Below, piece after piece: positions 1-8,217 of a stretch of DNA of 64,000 nt (its first letter is position 1; the number at the start of each line of letters is the position of its first letter). The notes under the pieces are model-generated. The model was not told the DNA's origin. It was given only the letters and a program-made list of their open reading frames with translations, and did no database searches. The stretch lies in NCBI GenBank assembly GCA_040398525.1, contig JBBATY010000003.1:124001-188000 (forward strand), written 5' to 3'. Position numbers and translations under genes: made by a program. The DNA comes from VFMC01 sp040398525 (GTDB lineage Bacteria; Actinomycetota; Acidimicrobiia; Acidimicrobiales; Ilumatobacteraceae).

Positions 1-437
1 ACGGGCATGAGCACGCGGGTCCGGTCGGTCACCTGGGCGGCCATCGCAGCCGGGTCGACGTTGCACGTGACCGGATCGATGTCGGCGAACCGAACGGTGG
101 CGCCGGCCTCGAGCGCGGCGTTCAGCGTGGCGACGAAGGTGAACGGACTGGTGACCACCTCGTCGCCGGGCTCGAGGTCGAGCACCTGGAGCGCCGCGAC
201 GAGTGCCGTGGTGCCGTTGTTCACCGCCACCACGTGGCGGACACCGATCATCTCGGCAAAGGTCGTCTCCAACTGGGCCACCACCGGGCCCTGGGCGATC
301 GAGCCGGACCGCAGCACTGCGAGAACGGCTTGCTCGACCTCCGGGCCGAGCCGCACGGTGCTGATCGGAATGGGCGGACCGACAGGCGCGACGGGGCCTG
401 CCGTCGTGCGCTCAGGAGCTGTGCTGATCGCTGCCAC
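1..437 (-). CDS. DegT/DnrJ/EryC1/StrS sugar aminotransferase (C-terminus outside window)
   Basis: PLP-dependent aminotransferase of nucleotide-sugar pathways; only the first ~145 residues are inside the window. The GTG start at 437 follows a GGGAG-type ribosome site. The N-terminus reads IPISTVRLGPEVEQAVLAVL, then GPVVAQLE, the NNGTTALVAAL segment and GDEVVTSPFTFVATLNAALEAGA, typical of the family's PLP-phosphate and substrate region. The Schiff-base lysine lies beyond the edge. It is divergent from the LpxA-like gene at 533, which suggests a shared role in making an amino or acylamino sugar for a surface glycan. The family is clear; the exact sugar cannot be told. Confidence 0.85.
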   Translation of the reverse strand, partial: MAAISTAPERTTAGPVAPVGPPIPISTVRLGPEVEQAVLAVLRSGSIAQGPVVAQLETTFAEMIGVRHVVAVNNGTTALVAALQVLDLEPGDEVVTSPFTFVATLNAALEAGATVRFADIDPVTCNVDPAAMAAQVTDRTRVLMP

Positions 438-532
438 AGGTGCTCGACTCTCCCTCGGCGGGCTCGGTTGACAACCACGACCGTGTGGGGACGGTCGGAG
501 GTGTCCAGTAGCCGCGCGCGACAGGAGCCGAC

Positions 533-1309
533 GTGAACACCATCCACCCGACCGCGATCATCGGTCCCGAGGTGACACTCGGAACCGGCAACACCATCGG
601 CCCCTACAGCGTGATCGAGGGCCGGGTCACGATCGGTGACCACAACTGGTTCGGCCCCCACGTCGTCATCGGTATGCCGGGCGAGATGCGCGGCACGCAC
701 CACTACTCACCCTGGGCGGGCGAGACGAGCGACTCGACGATCGTCATCGGGAGCCACAACGTGCTCCGCGAATTCACCGTCGTGCAGCAGGGGTCGATAC
801 GCGACACGCGGATCGGCAACGACTGCTACATCATGGACAAGGTCCACGTGCCGCACGATGCGATCATCTGCGACGGCGCGACCCTGAGCGCCGGGGCGAT
901 GATCGCCGGCCACGTGATCGTGTGCCCGGGAGCCAACGTCGGCCTGGCGTCGTGCATCCACCAGTACGCCGTCATCGGCGCCGGGGCGATGGTCGGCATG
1001 GGCGCCGTGGTGAACCGGAACATCCCGCCGCACGCCATCGCCTATGGCTCGCCGGCACGGGTGCAGCGGGCCAACGAGATCGGCCTCCGCCGCAAGGGTG
1101 TGGCCGACGAGCTGATCGAGGCCATCGACCTCGCGCTGCGCGTCCCCGACCTCGACGCGCTGCGCCGACTGGTGCCGACCGATACGGCGCTCTACGAGGC
1201 GGCCATCGCAGCCAACACGGCGCCAGGGTCGAAGCTCCCGGTCGGCCTGCTGGTCGGCCCCCTCCGGATGCCCGACCGGGCACCGGCGCTCGCCGACACC
1301 CAGGGGTAG
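533..1309 (+). CDS. LpxA-like acyl-ACP:UDP-sugar O-acyltransferase (left-handed beta-helix)
   Basis: A 258-residue hexapeptide-repeat acyltransferase with a GTG start preceded by AGGAG. Repeats run from IHPTAIIGPEV to about residue 180, followed by a helical C-terminal part, as in LpxA (E. coli length 262). The residues matching the E. coli LpxA histidines are present: HVPHD (His122/His125), AGHV (His144) and IHQ (His160). LpxA normally acylates UDP-GlcNAc for lipid A. A presumed Gram-positive-type actinobacterium would not be expected to make lipid A, so here it may acylate another UDP-amino sugar, perhaps the product of the divergent DegT aminotransferase. The family is certain and the substrate is inferred. 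Confidence 0.85.
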   Translation: MNTIHPTAIIGPEVTLGTGNTIGPYSVIEGRVTIGDHNWFGPHVVIGMPGEMRGTHHYSPWAGETSDSTIVIGSHNVLREFTVVQQGSIRDTRIGNDCYIMDKVHVPHDAIICDGATLSAGAMIAGHVIVCPGANVGLASCIHQYAVIGAGAMVGMGAVVNRNIPPHAIAYGSPARVQRANEIGLRRKGVADELIEAIDLALRVPDLDALRRLVPTDTALYEAAIAANTAPGSKLPVGLLVGPLRMPDRAPALADTQG

Positions 1310-1321
1310 CCTCCGCAGGCA

Positions 1322-2602
1322 GTGGCTCGCGTTGCGGTGGTTGGTGCCGGGTATGTCGGTGTGACGTCTGCGGTGTGCTTCGCGCATCTGGGGCATTCGG
1401 TGGTGTGTGCCGATATCGATGCTCGACGGGTGGAGTTGTTGAGTGCTGGTGTGCCGCCGGTGGTGGAGCACGGGTTGGCGGAGTTGTTGGCGGAGGGGTT
1501 GGCGTCGGGTCGGTTGCGGTTCGTGGTGGGTGCTGCATCTGCGGTGGCCGACGCGGAGTTCGTGTTCTTGTGCGTGCCGACGCCGCAGGATGCTGATGGT
1601 TCGGCGGATCTGTCGTTCGTGGAGGCCGCGGCGGCGGAGATCGAGCCGGTGTTGCGGTCGGGCGCGATCGTGGTGAACAAGTCGACGGTGCCGGTGGGGT
1701 CGACGAAGGTGGTCGAGCGGGTGTTGCGCCGGCCGGATGTTCGGGTGGTGTCGAACCCGGAGTTCTTGCGTGAGGGGTCGGCGATCGACGATTTCCTGCA
1801 CCCGGATCGGGTGGTGGTCGGTGCGGATGATCGTTCTGCCGCCGAGGCGGTCGCGGGGTTGTACGCGTCGTTGGGGGCGCGTGTGGTGGTGACCGATCCG
1901 GCCTCCGCGGAGACGATCAAGTACGCGGCGAATGCGTTCTTGGCGACGAAGTTGTCGTTCGTGAACACGATCGCGGCAGTGTGTGAGGGTGTCGGCGCCG
2001 ACGTCGACGACGTGGTGGTCGGTCTCGGGCTCGATCGGCGCATCGGTCGGGAGTTCTTGCGGCCGGGCCCTGGGTGGGGTGGGTCGTGCTTCCCGAAAGA
2101 CACGCGTGCATTGGTGCGGATCGCGCATGATGCCGGGTACCGGTTCGAGTTGTTGGAGGGTGTGTTGGCGGTCAACGACGCCCAGTTCGACCGGGTGGTG
2201 GCCAAGGTGCGGCGCGCGGCTGACGGGGTGTTGCGTGGGGCGCGGGTCGGGGTGTGGGGGCTGACGTTCAAGGCGCGCACCGATGACCTGCGTGATTCGC
2301 CTGCAGTGACGATCGTCGAACGGTTGCTCGCTCACGGGGTGCGGGTGCGGGTCTACGACCCGACGGTGCACGAACCTCGTCCGGGGGTGCCCGACGGGGT
2401 CGAGATCTGCACCGACCCCTACGGCGCGGTCGACGGCGCCCAGGTACTCTTGGTGCTCACCGAATGGGACGAGTTCTGCGACCTCGACCCGGTCAAGACC
2501 GCATCACTGATGACCACCCCGCACATCGTCGACGCCCGCAACCTCCTCGACCGCGACACCTGGCGACACGCCGGCTTCGCCCTCCAGGGCATCGGCCGAT
2601 GA
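1322..2602 (+). CDS. ugd: UDP-glucose/GDP-mannose 6-dehydrogenase
   Basis: NAD-dependent oxidation of UDP-glucose to UDP-glucuronate, 426 residues, GTG start. The Rossmann motif GAGYVG is at the N-terminus. NPEFLREGSA, the YAANAFLATK lysine region and the catalytic-cysteine motif GGSCFPKD follow, with the C-terminal UDP-binding domain at the end. Its stop overlaps the next start (ATGA), so it forms an operon with the decarboxylase and epimerase: UDP-glucose to UDP-glucuronate to UDP-xylose-type sugars. Codon choice is odd. About the first 1 kb is rich in TTG, GTG, GGT and GGG, and the last ~250 bp returns to the local CTC/GGC/ACC style (see findings). Confidence 0.93.
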   Translation: MARVAVVGAGYVGVTSAVCFAHLGHSVVCADIDARRVELLSAGVPPVVEHGLAELLAEGLASGRLRFVVGAASAVADAEFVFLCVPTPQDADGSADLSFVEAAAAEIEPVLRSGAIVVNKSTVPVGSTKVVERVLRRPDVRVVSNPEFLREGSAIDDFLHPDRVVVGADDRSAAEAVAGLYASLGARVVVTDPASAETIKYAANAFLATKLSFVNTIAAVCEGVGADVDDVVVGLGLDRRIGREFLRPGPGWGGSCFPKDTRALVRIAHDAGYRFELLEGVLAVNDAQFDRVVAKVRRAADGVLRGARVGVWGLTFKARTDDLRDSPAVTIVERLLAHGVRVRVYDPTVHEPRPGVPDGVEICTDPYGAVDGAQVLLVLTEWDEFCDLDPVKTASLMTTPHIVDARNLLDRDTWRHAGFALQGIGR

Positions 2603-3579
2603 CCACCACCCACCACCTCCTCGCCGGTGGCGGCGGCTTCATCGGATCGCACCTCACCGACGCGCTGGTGGCCCGCGGCGACCGGGTGACGATCGTCGAC
2701 AACTTCGTCACCGGTCGTCCGGTGAACATCGCCCACCTCGCCGACCATCCCGCCGTCCGGGTGGTCCACCACGACATCACCCGGCCCCTGCCCGACAGCG
2801 TCACCGCCGACCGCTACGACACCGTGCTCGACCTGGCCTCACCGGCGTCGCCGGTCGACTTCGCGACGATGCCGCTCGAGATCCTCGCGGTCGGTTCGAC
2901 GGGTACCCGCCACCTGCTCGACCTCGCCGTCGCCCAGGGCGCCCGGTTCTTCCTGGCCTCTACCAGCGAGGTGTACGGCGACCCGCTCGTGCACCCCCAA
3001 CCGGAGACCTACCTCGGCAACGTGTCGCCCATCGGGCCGCGCAGCTGCTACGACGAGGCCAAGCGGTTCAGCGAGGCGCTCACGATGGCCTACCACCGCA
3101 CCCACGGCCTCGAAGTGCGCATCGTGCGGATCTTCAACACCTACGGCGAGCGGATGCGACCCGACGACGGTCGTGTCGTGAACACCTTCGTTGTCCAGGC
3201 CCTGCGCAACGAGCCGATCACCCTGCACGGCGACGGTGGCCAGACCCGCAGCTTCTGCCACGTCAGCGACGAAGTGGCCGGGCTGATCGCCGTGCTCGAC
3301 GGCCACCTCACCGGACCGGTCAACGTCGGCAACCCCGGCGAGTTCACCATCCGCCAGCTCGCCGAAGCCGTGATCGAGCTCACCGGCTCGTCGAGCGAGA
3401 TCGTCACCATCGCCCTCCCACCCGAACGCGAAGGCGACCCGCTGCAACGCCGGCCCGACATCACCCTGGTCTCCAGCACCTACGGCTGGACCCCCACCCT
3501 CGACCTGCGCGACGGCCTGGCGCGGATGATCGACCACTTCCGAGCCCATGAGCAGATCGCCGAGGTGCAGCTCCCGTGA
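2599..3579 (+). CDS. UDP-glucuronate decarboxylase-like NAD-dependent epimerase/dehydratase
   Basis: Extended short-chain dehydrogenase of 326 residues. It has GGGGFIGSH as the NAD-binding motif and the UXS signatures LASPASPVDF and PETYLGNV..GPRSCYDEAKR, with Tyr and Lys of the YxxxK catalytic pair in CYDEAKR. These signatures mark UDP-glucuronate decarboxylases, which make UDP-xylose. I use the ATG at 2599, which overlaps the ugd stop by four bases, rather than an upstream ATG inside ugd. It acts directly on the ugd product. The following gene starts within its stop codon, so the three genes are translationally coupled. Confidence 0.88.
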   Translation: MTTTHHLLAGGGGFIGSHLTDALVARGDRVTIVDNFVTGRPVNIAHLADHPAVRVVHHDITRPLPDSVTADRYDTVLDLASPASPVDFATMPLEILAVGSTGTRHLLDLAVAQGARFFLASTSEVYGDPLVHPQPETYLGNVSPIGPRSCYDEAKRFSEALTMAYHRTHGLEVRIVRIFNTYGERMRPDDGRVVNTFVVQALRNEPITLHGDGGQTRSFCHVSDEVAGLIAVLDGHLTGPVNVGNPGEFTIRQLAEAVIELTGSSSEIVTIALPPEREGDPLQRRPDITLVSSTYGWTPTLDLRDGLARMIDHFRAHEQIAEVQLP

Positions 3580-4559
3580 CCACACTCGTCACCGGCGGAG
3601 CCGGCTACATCGGATCGCACACCGTGCGCATGCTGCGCGAGGCCGGCCGCGACGTCGTGGTGCTCGACTCGCTCGAGCTCGGGCACGAGGCGGCGTTGCT
3701 CGGCGCCGATCTGGTGACGGGCGACATCCGCGACCGCGACCTGGTGCAGCAGGTCTGCCGCGACCGAAGCGTCGACCAGGTCGTGCACTTCGCCGCCTAC
3801 AAGAGCGTCGGTGAGTCGATGGAGCAGCCGGCCAAGTACTGGCGCAACAACGTCGCCGGCTCGGTCGAGCTGATCGAGGCGCTGCTCGAGGTCGGGGTCG
3901 ACCAGATCGTGTTCTCGTCGAGCTGTTCCGTCAACGGCACTCCGGCCACAGTGCCGGTCACCGAGGATGCCCGCATCGCACCGGAGAGCGTGTACGCCGA
4001 GAGCAAGGCGATGGTCGAGAAGATCCTCGGCTGGTACGGGATCACCCGCGGGCTGCGCTCGGTGAGCCTGCGCTACTTCAACGCAGCCGGCGCCAGCGCG
4101 GATGCGTTGATCGGCGAGGACTGGACCTACTCGATCAACCTCGTGCCCGTGGTGATGAAAGCCACCCTCGGCCAGCGGCCAGCGGTGCAGGTGTTCGGCA
4201 CCGACTACCCGACGCCCGACGGCACGTGCATCCGCGACTACATCCATGTCGACGACCTCGCCGATGCGCACGTGAAGGCGCTCGGTTACCTCGCCGCCGG
4301 CGGCTCGACCACCAGCCTCAATGTCGGCACCGGTGTGGGAAGCAGCGTGCTCGACGTGATCCGCGCCACCGAGCGCATCAGCGGTCGGCCCGTCCCCTAC
4401 GAGATCGTCGGCAGGCGCGCTGGCGACGCGGTGGCCACCTACGCCGACCCGACCCGCATCGCGGCCGTGCTCGGCTGGCACGCCACCCGCGACCTCGACG
4501 ACATCATCGCCACCGCCTGGCGATGGCACAGCACCCACCTCGACGGCTACGGCGCCTGA
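3576..4559 (+). CDS. galE: UDP-glucose 4-epimerase-type (GalE family) NAD-dependent epimerase
   Basis: 327-residue extended SDR with a GTG start in a GTGA overlap with the preceding gene. It has GGAGYIGSH, the FAAYKSVGES segment, the YAESK catalytic pair, RYFNAAGA and RDYIHVDDLADAH, all standard GalE elements. The usual SSS(A/S)xVYG strand reads SSSCSVNG here, with Asn in place of the common Tyr. Given its operon with ugd and a UXS-type decarboxylase it could instead epimerise a UDP-glucuronate or UDP-xylose derivative. The GalE fold is certain; the natural substrate is inferred. Confidence 0.82.
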   Translation: MTTLVTGGAGYIGSHTVRMLREAGRDVVVLDSLELGHEAALLGADLVTGDIRDRDLVQQVCRDRSVDQVVHFAAYKSVGESMEQPAKYWRNNVAGSVELIEALLEVGVDQIVFSSSCSVNGTPATVPVTEDARIAPESVYAESKAMVEKILGWYGITRGLRSVSLRYFNAAGASADALIGEDWTYSINLVPVVMKATLGQRPAVQVFGTDYPTPDGTCIRDYIHVDDLADAHVKALGYLAAGGSTTSLNVGTGVGSSVLDVIRATERISGRPVPYEIVGRRAGDAVATYADPTRIAAVLGWHATRDLDDIIATAWRWHSTHLDGYGA

Positions 4560-4581
4560 GCCACCACCCGCCGACGAGGCA

Positions 4582-5337
4582 CTAGACCAGAGTCGACTTC
4601 TGCCGGTCGAGCCAGCCGAGCAGCAACGCCACAGCGCGTGGGTCGTGGCGCAACCGGTGCCCTGCGCCGTCGAGCACCCGCAGCTCGGCGCTGCCGTGCG
4701 CTTCGGCCATCCGCCGCGAGTCGACCGGCGGAACGCTCTCGTCGTCGGCGCCGTGCATCACCAGCATCGGCCGCGGCGCGAACCGCTGGGCGGCGTCGAC
4801 CGGGCGGAAGCGGCGGAACTCGCGGGCCCACTCGTCGAACACCTTGGGAAAGCCCGGGGTGCGGACCGCGCCGATCTCGCGGGCGTGTTCGAGGAAGCGC
4901 CGCGGCTGCTGGGCCCAGTCGTCGAAGTCGGCACGTGGCCCGAGCAACGCCGCACCGCGGATGCGCGGGTCGTCGGCCGCAACACACACGCACAGCGCCC
5001 CGCCGGTGTTGGTGCCGACCAGCCACACCCCAGTGGGAGCAGCCTCGGCGATGAGGTGGTCGATGGCCGCGCGCAGGTCGTCGACCCAGCCCTGCAGTGA
5101 GAAGTCACCCTCGCTCGTGCCACAGCCGCGGAAGGTGAACGTCATCGCCGCCCACCGCAGCTCGTTGGCGATGCGGTCGATCAGCTCGGGGAACGTCAGC
5201 GCGCTCTGGCGCGCGTCGAGCGGGCCCATCGGGAAGCCGTGGCAGAGGATCACACCCGGCAACGCGTCGTGCGCGCCGGCCGGCATCGACAGGTAGCGCG
5301 CCAGGCGCAGCCCGCCGGAGGTGAAGCTGCCGTTCAC
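4582..5337 (-). CDS. Alpha/beta-hydrolase-fold protein lacking the catalytic serine
   Basis: 251-residue alpha/beta-hydrolase, GTG start. It has LCHGFPMG as the oxyanion loop, the acidic position in HGADDESVP and the histidine in GAGHRLRHD. The nucleophile elbow, normally GxSxG, reads GTNTG, so asparagine (codon AAC) replaces the nucleophile. The protein may therefore be a non-hydrolytic member, or the assignment of the elbow may need checking. It lies 7 nt downstream of the 74-residue gene at 5345-5569 and is probably in one transcript with it. Confidence 0.8.
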   Translation of the reverse strand: MNGSFTSGGLRLARYLSMPAGAHDALPGVILCHGFPMGPLDARQSALTFPELIDRIANELRWAAMTFTFRGCGTSEGDFSLQGWVDDLRAAIDHLIAEAAPTGVWLVGTNTGGALCVCVAADDPRIRGAALLGPRADFDDWAQQPRRFLEHAREIGAVRTPGFPKVFDEWAREFRRFRPVDAAQRFAPRPMLVMHGADDESVPPVDSRRMAEAHGSAELRVLDGAGHRLRHDPRAVALLLGWLDRQKSTLV

Positions 5338-5344
5338 CGAGTGG

Positions 5345-5569
5345 TCAGGCTCGGGGCAGCCGGTGCCGGCGGCGCATCCCCGGCTCGGCCAGGGTGTAGC
5401 CGCGGTTGCGCGCCTCGGCGAGCGTGTCGGGCCCGAAGCACAGACCCACCCCGGCCTCGACGATCTCGTCGATGACCGCCACGTCGGTCCACGTGTCGAG
5501 GTCGTAGACGAGCTGTGTGCGCTTGTCGCCGAGGAAGCGAGTGTGTTCGAAGCGGGACGGCCGTTCCAT
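5345..5569 (-). CDS. Small conserved-looking protein of unknown function (74 aa)
   Basis: Unrecognised family. The protein starts MERPSRFEHTRFLGDKRTQL and continues with an acidic helix and an EARNRGYTLAEPG segment. It has no signal peptide or membrane segment. Support for a real gene: a -10 hexamer TAACGT (5583-5578) lies 8 nt before the ATG, matching the leaderless-start pattern seen across the window, and the hydrolase gene begins just after its stop, so the two look like an operon. Cytosolic; function unknown. Confidence 0.6.
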   Translation of the reverse strand: MERPSRFEHTRFLGDKRTQLVYDLDTWTDVAVIDEIVEAGVGLCFGPDTLAEARNRGYTLAEPGMRRRHRLPRA

Positions 5570-5657
5570 GGAGGTCGACGTTACCGGGTGGCGCCCGGCC
5601 CGTGCATGGTCCCACGACTTGGCTACCGTCGGGTCCACCCGATCAGGAGGCTGCGCC

Positions 5658-6467
5658 ATGGCGATCCCCACCGACACCATCGACACACTCGTCGAAACCT
5701 GGACCTCGCTCACCGAGCTGTGCGCAGGCCTCACCGAGGAGCAGTGGAAGACCCCGACCGTGCTGCCCGGGTGGACCGTGCAGGACAACCTGTCGCACAT
5801 CATCGGCACCGAGCGGGCGCTGCAGGGCCTGCCGTCGACCGAGCACCGCGCGGCCTCGCTCGACCACACCCGCAACCCGATCGGCGTCGCCAACGAGCAC
5901 GAGGTCGACAGCCGGCGCCAGCTCCCCGGCGCCGCAGTGCTGGCGGAGTGGCGCGACACCATGGCCCTGCGCATCGAGACGCTCCGATCGGCCGACGACA
6001 CGTACTTCGACGAGCCGGCGATGACACCGACCGGACCGGGCACCCGCGCCGACTTCTTGCACATCAGGGTGCTCGACTGCTGGGCCCACGAGCAGGACAT
6101 CCGCCAGGCGCTCGGCATCCCGGGCAACAACGGCTCGACCAGCGCGGCGCACACGATCGACCGGCTGATCCGCACCCTGCCGATCGTGATCGGCAAGCGG
6201 GCGGGCACACCGGAGGGTGGCGCAGTGCGCTTCGAGCTCACCGGACCAGTGCAGCGCGACCTCACGTACGAGGTGCGCGAGGGTCGGGCCGGCCAGGTCG
6301 ACAACCCGTCTGCCGCGCCGCTCGCCACGCTGCGCATGGACAGCGACACCTTCGCGTGCCTCGCCCTCGGTCGCCGACCGGGTGCTGCGCTGAGCGCCTC
6401 GGTCGAGATCAGCGGCGACGTCGAGCTCGGCGAGCGCTGCCGCGACCAGCTGAACATGATGATCTGA
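5658..6467 (+). CDS. Maleylpyruvate isomerase family, mycothiol-dependent (DinB-fold) protein
   Basis: 269 residues, ATG at 5658 with a strong GGAGG site. The N-terminal DinB/MDMPI helical bundle includes LPGWTVQDNLSHI and CWAHEQDIR, which supply metal-binding histidines. A C-terminal SCP2-like domain ends in the segment LATLRMDSDTF...GDVELGERC. The family (TIGR03083 type) uses mycothiol as thiol cofactor and is typical of actinobacteria; substrates are mostly unknown. Longer in-frame starts upstream lack a ribosome site. It stands alone, divergent from the small 74-aa gene. Confidence 0.85.
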   Translation: MAIPTDTIDTLVETWTSLTELCAGLTEEQWKTPTVLPGWTVQDNLSHIIGTERALQGLPSTEHRAASLDHTRNPIGVANEHEVDSRRQLPGAAVLAEWRDTMALRIETLRSADDTYFDEPAMTPTGPGTRADFLHIRVLDCWAHEQDIRQALGIPGNNGSTSAAHTIDRLIRTLPIVIGKRAGTPEGGAVRFELTGPVQRDLTYEVREGRAGQVDNPSAAPLATLRMDSDTFACLALGRRPGAALSASVEISGDVELGERCRDQLNMMI

Positions 6468-6496
6468 GCGCGCCCGGAGCGCGCCGGCGGCGAACG

Positions 6497-6949
6497 TCAG
6501 AGGTCGAGCGCCTTCGGCCCGACGGCCCCGATGGCTTCGAAGTAGGCGAGGTGCGCATCGACCACATACACCACGTCGACGTCGTCGAGCAGTTGCACGC
6601 CGTTGCGCTCGGCTTCGGCCAACAGATAGGCGGTGAGGTCGTCCTCGCCGACGATGACGAGGTCGGAGATGTCCTGGCGGCGGTCGACCACGTTGGTCGG
6701 CTGCAGGCCCTTGGCATGGAGCCAGCGCATGTGGAAGGTGAGCAGCTGCTCGAGCTCGGCCGGGGTGAGACGGGCTTGGCTCTCCGTCGGCAGGTATTCG
6801 GCGACGAACTCGACGGCCTCGTCGACCACGTAGACCGACCGCGGCGCGACGGCGTCGAGGCGGTGCGCCTCGCGCCCGACGACGCCGGCCGCGATGGCGA
6901 ACGTCACGACAGCGGCGAGGGCGAGGAACACCCAGGTGATCGGCTCCAT
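6497..6949 (-). CDS. Membrane-anchored hypothetical protein (150 aa)
   Basis: One N-terminal membrane helix (WVFLALAAVVTFAIAAGVVG) is followed by a ~120-residue soluble acidic domain with SVYVVDEAVEFVAEYLP near its beginning. A conserved actinobacterial hypothetical in appearance; I cannot name a family. The -10 hexamer TAGGCT (6961-6956) sits 6 nt before the ATG, so the mRNA is probably leaderless. Function unknown; the soluble part presumably faces the cytoplasm or envelope depending on topology. Confidence 0.75.
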   Translation of the reverse strand: MEPITWVFLALAAVVTFAIAAGVVGREAHRLDAVAPRSVYVVDEAVEFVAEYLPTESQARLTPAELEQLLTFHMRWLHAKGLQPTNVVDRRQDISDLVIVGEDDLTAYLLAEAERNGVQLLDDVDVVYVVDAHLAYFEAIGAVGPKALDL

Positions 6950-6979
6950 GGAGCGAGCCTACCGACGAGTGGAAAACGA

Positions 6980-7010
6980 CGAGAGGCCGGGCACCAGGCC
7001 CGGCCTCTCG
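6980..7010 (-). terminator. Rho-independent terminator of the acyl-CoA dehydrogenase gene
   Basis: A perfect 13-bp inverted repeat, CGAGAGGCCGGGC at 6980-6992 and its complement at 6998-7010, with a 5-nt loop. Read on the minus strand it is followed by TCGTTTTCC, a short U-run. It lies 26 nt past the stop of the gene at 7037-8152. Confidence 0.85.
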
Positions 7011-7036
7011 CAGATCGACGCCGCTCGGGCGATCGG

Positions 7037-8152
7037 TCAGATGCCGATGCGCTGGGCGAGCAGCTCGCGGTGGTAGGTCGGGTCGCCGAACAGCAGCTCG
7101 GACGACTTGGCCCGCTTGAAGTAGAGGTGTGCCGGGTGCTCCCAGGTGAAGCCGATGCCACCGTGGATCTGGATGTTCTCGGCAGCGGCGTGGAAGTAGG
7201 CCTCCGAGCAGTAGGCCTTGGCCAGCGAGGCCACCGACGGCAGCTCGTCGTTCAGCTCGGCTGCGCACCACATGCCGTAGTACGCCGCGCTCTTGGCCGA
7301 CTCGACCTCGAGCAGCATGTCGGCGCACTTGTGCTTGATGGCCTGGAACGAACCGATCGGACGGCCGAACTGGACGCGCACCTTGGCGTACTCGACCGCC
7401 ATCTCGAGCACCTTCTGGGCGCCACCGACCTGCTCGGCGGCGAGGGCCACCGCAGCGAGGTCGAGGACCTTGCCGAGCACGTTCCAGCCCTCACCCTCGG
7501 TGCCGAGCAACGTGGCCGGGGTGTTGGCGAACTCGAGCTTGGCCTGCTTGCGGGTCTGGTCCATCGTGCTGAGCGCCGTGCGGGTGAGGCCAGCAGCGTC
7601 GCCGGCGACGGTGAACAGGCTCACGCCCTTGCCGGTGCGGGCAGCGACGATGATCAGGTTGGCGGTGTGGCCGTCGAGCACGAACATCTTCGTGCCGTTG
7701 AGCGTCCAGCCGTCGCCCGAGGCCGAGGCCTCCATCGTGACGCCGCTCTCGTCCCACTTGCCCGAGGGCTCGGTGTAGGCGAGCGTGGCGATGGTCTCGC
7801 CGCTGGCGATGCCCGGCAGGTGGGCGGCCTGAGCGGCGCTGTCGCCGCTGTGGATGAGGGTCTGGCCGGCGAGCACGACGGTCGAGAAGAACGGTGCGCA
7901 CAGCAGGGCGCGGCCCATCTCCTCGAGCACGATGCCGAGCTCGACAAAGCCGAAGCCGGAGCCACCGTGCTCCTCGGGCACGACGAGGCCCTGGAGGCCC
8001 ATCTGCTCGGCCATCTGGCTCCACACGGCGGCGTCGAAGCCGGCCTCGGTCTCCATCTGCTCGCGCACGGCGGTCTCGGCGCTCTTGGCGTCGAGGAACT
8101 GGCGCACGGTCTTGCGCAGCTCTTCTTGTTCTTCGGTGAAGGCAAAGTTCAT
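7037..8152 (-). CDS. Acyl-CoA dehydrogenase
   Basis: FAD-dependent acyl-CoA dehydrogenase, 371 residues. The N-terminal helical domain begins MNFAFTEEQEELRKTVRQFL. The middle beta-domain has LAYTEPSG and GTKMFVLDG, and the C-terminal bundle has RVQFGRPIGSFQAIKH and IQIHGGIGFTWEHPAHLYFKRA. The short length and the GGIGFTWE..HLYFKRA ending resemble the dehydrogenases used for branched, aromatic or steroid side-chain CoA esters, but the substrate cannot be fixed. The start is preceded by CAGACT 6 nt upstream, a variant of the leaderless -10. It is a single gene with its own terminator. Confidence 0.9.
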   Translation of the reverse strand: MNFAFTEEQEELRKTVRQFLDAKSAETAVREQMETEAGFDAAVWSQMAEQMGLQGLVVPEEHGGSGFGFVELGIVLEEMGRALLCAPFFSTVVLAGQTLIHSGDSAAQAAHLPGIASGETIATLAYTEPSGKWDESGVTMEASASGDGWTLNGTKMFVLDGHTANLIIVAARTGKGVSLFTVAGDAAGLTRTALSTMDQTRKQAKLEFANTPATLLGTEGEGWNVLGKVLDLAAVALAAEQVGGAQKVLEMAVEYAKVRVQFGRPIGSFQAIKHKCADMLLEVESAKSAAYYGMWCAAELNDELPSVASLAKAYCSEAYFHAAAENIQIHGGIGFTWEHPAHLYFKRAKSSELLFGDPTYHRELLAQRIGI

Positions 8153-8193
8153 GGCGCAAGTCTGCCGCTGCGACCCGTTGCCCGTCGAACCGA

Positions 8194-8217
8194 CATGTGT
8201 ACGCTTGTGTACACATG
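8194..8217. promoter_or_regulatory. Palindromic operator/promoter of vapBC, overlapping the start codon
   Basis: Perfect 9-bp inverted repeat CATGTGTAC (8194-8202) / GTACACATG (8209-8217) with a 6-nt spacer. It also contains two direct TGTGTAC copies. It covers the putative -10 TACGCT (8200-8205) and the antitoxin ATG (8215-8217). VapB-type antitoxins commonly autorepress from such sites. Confidence 0.7.

Noticed and set aside
707..2371. A 554-codon antisense frame opposite LpxA-like and ugd genes
   Set aside because: Arg/His/Pro-rich translation and no ribosome site; the real genes on the plus strand have clear motifs.
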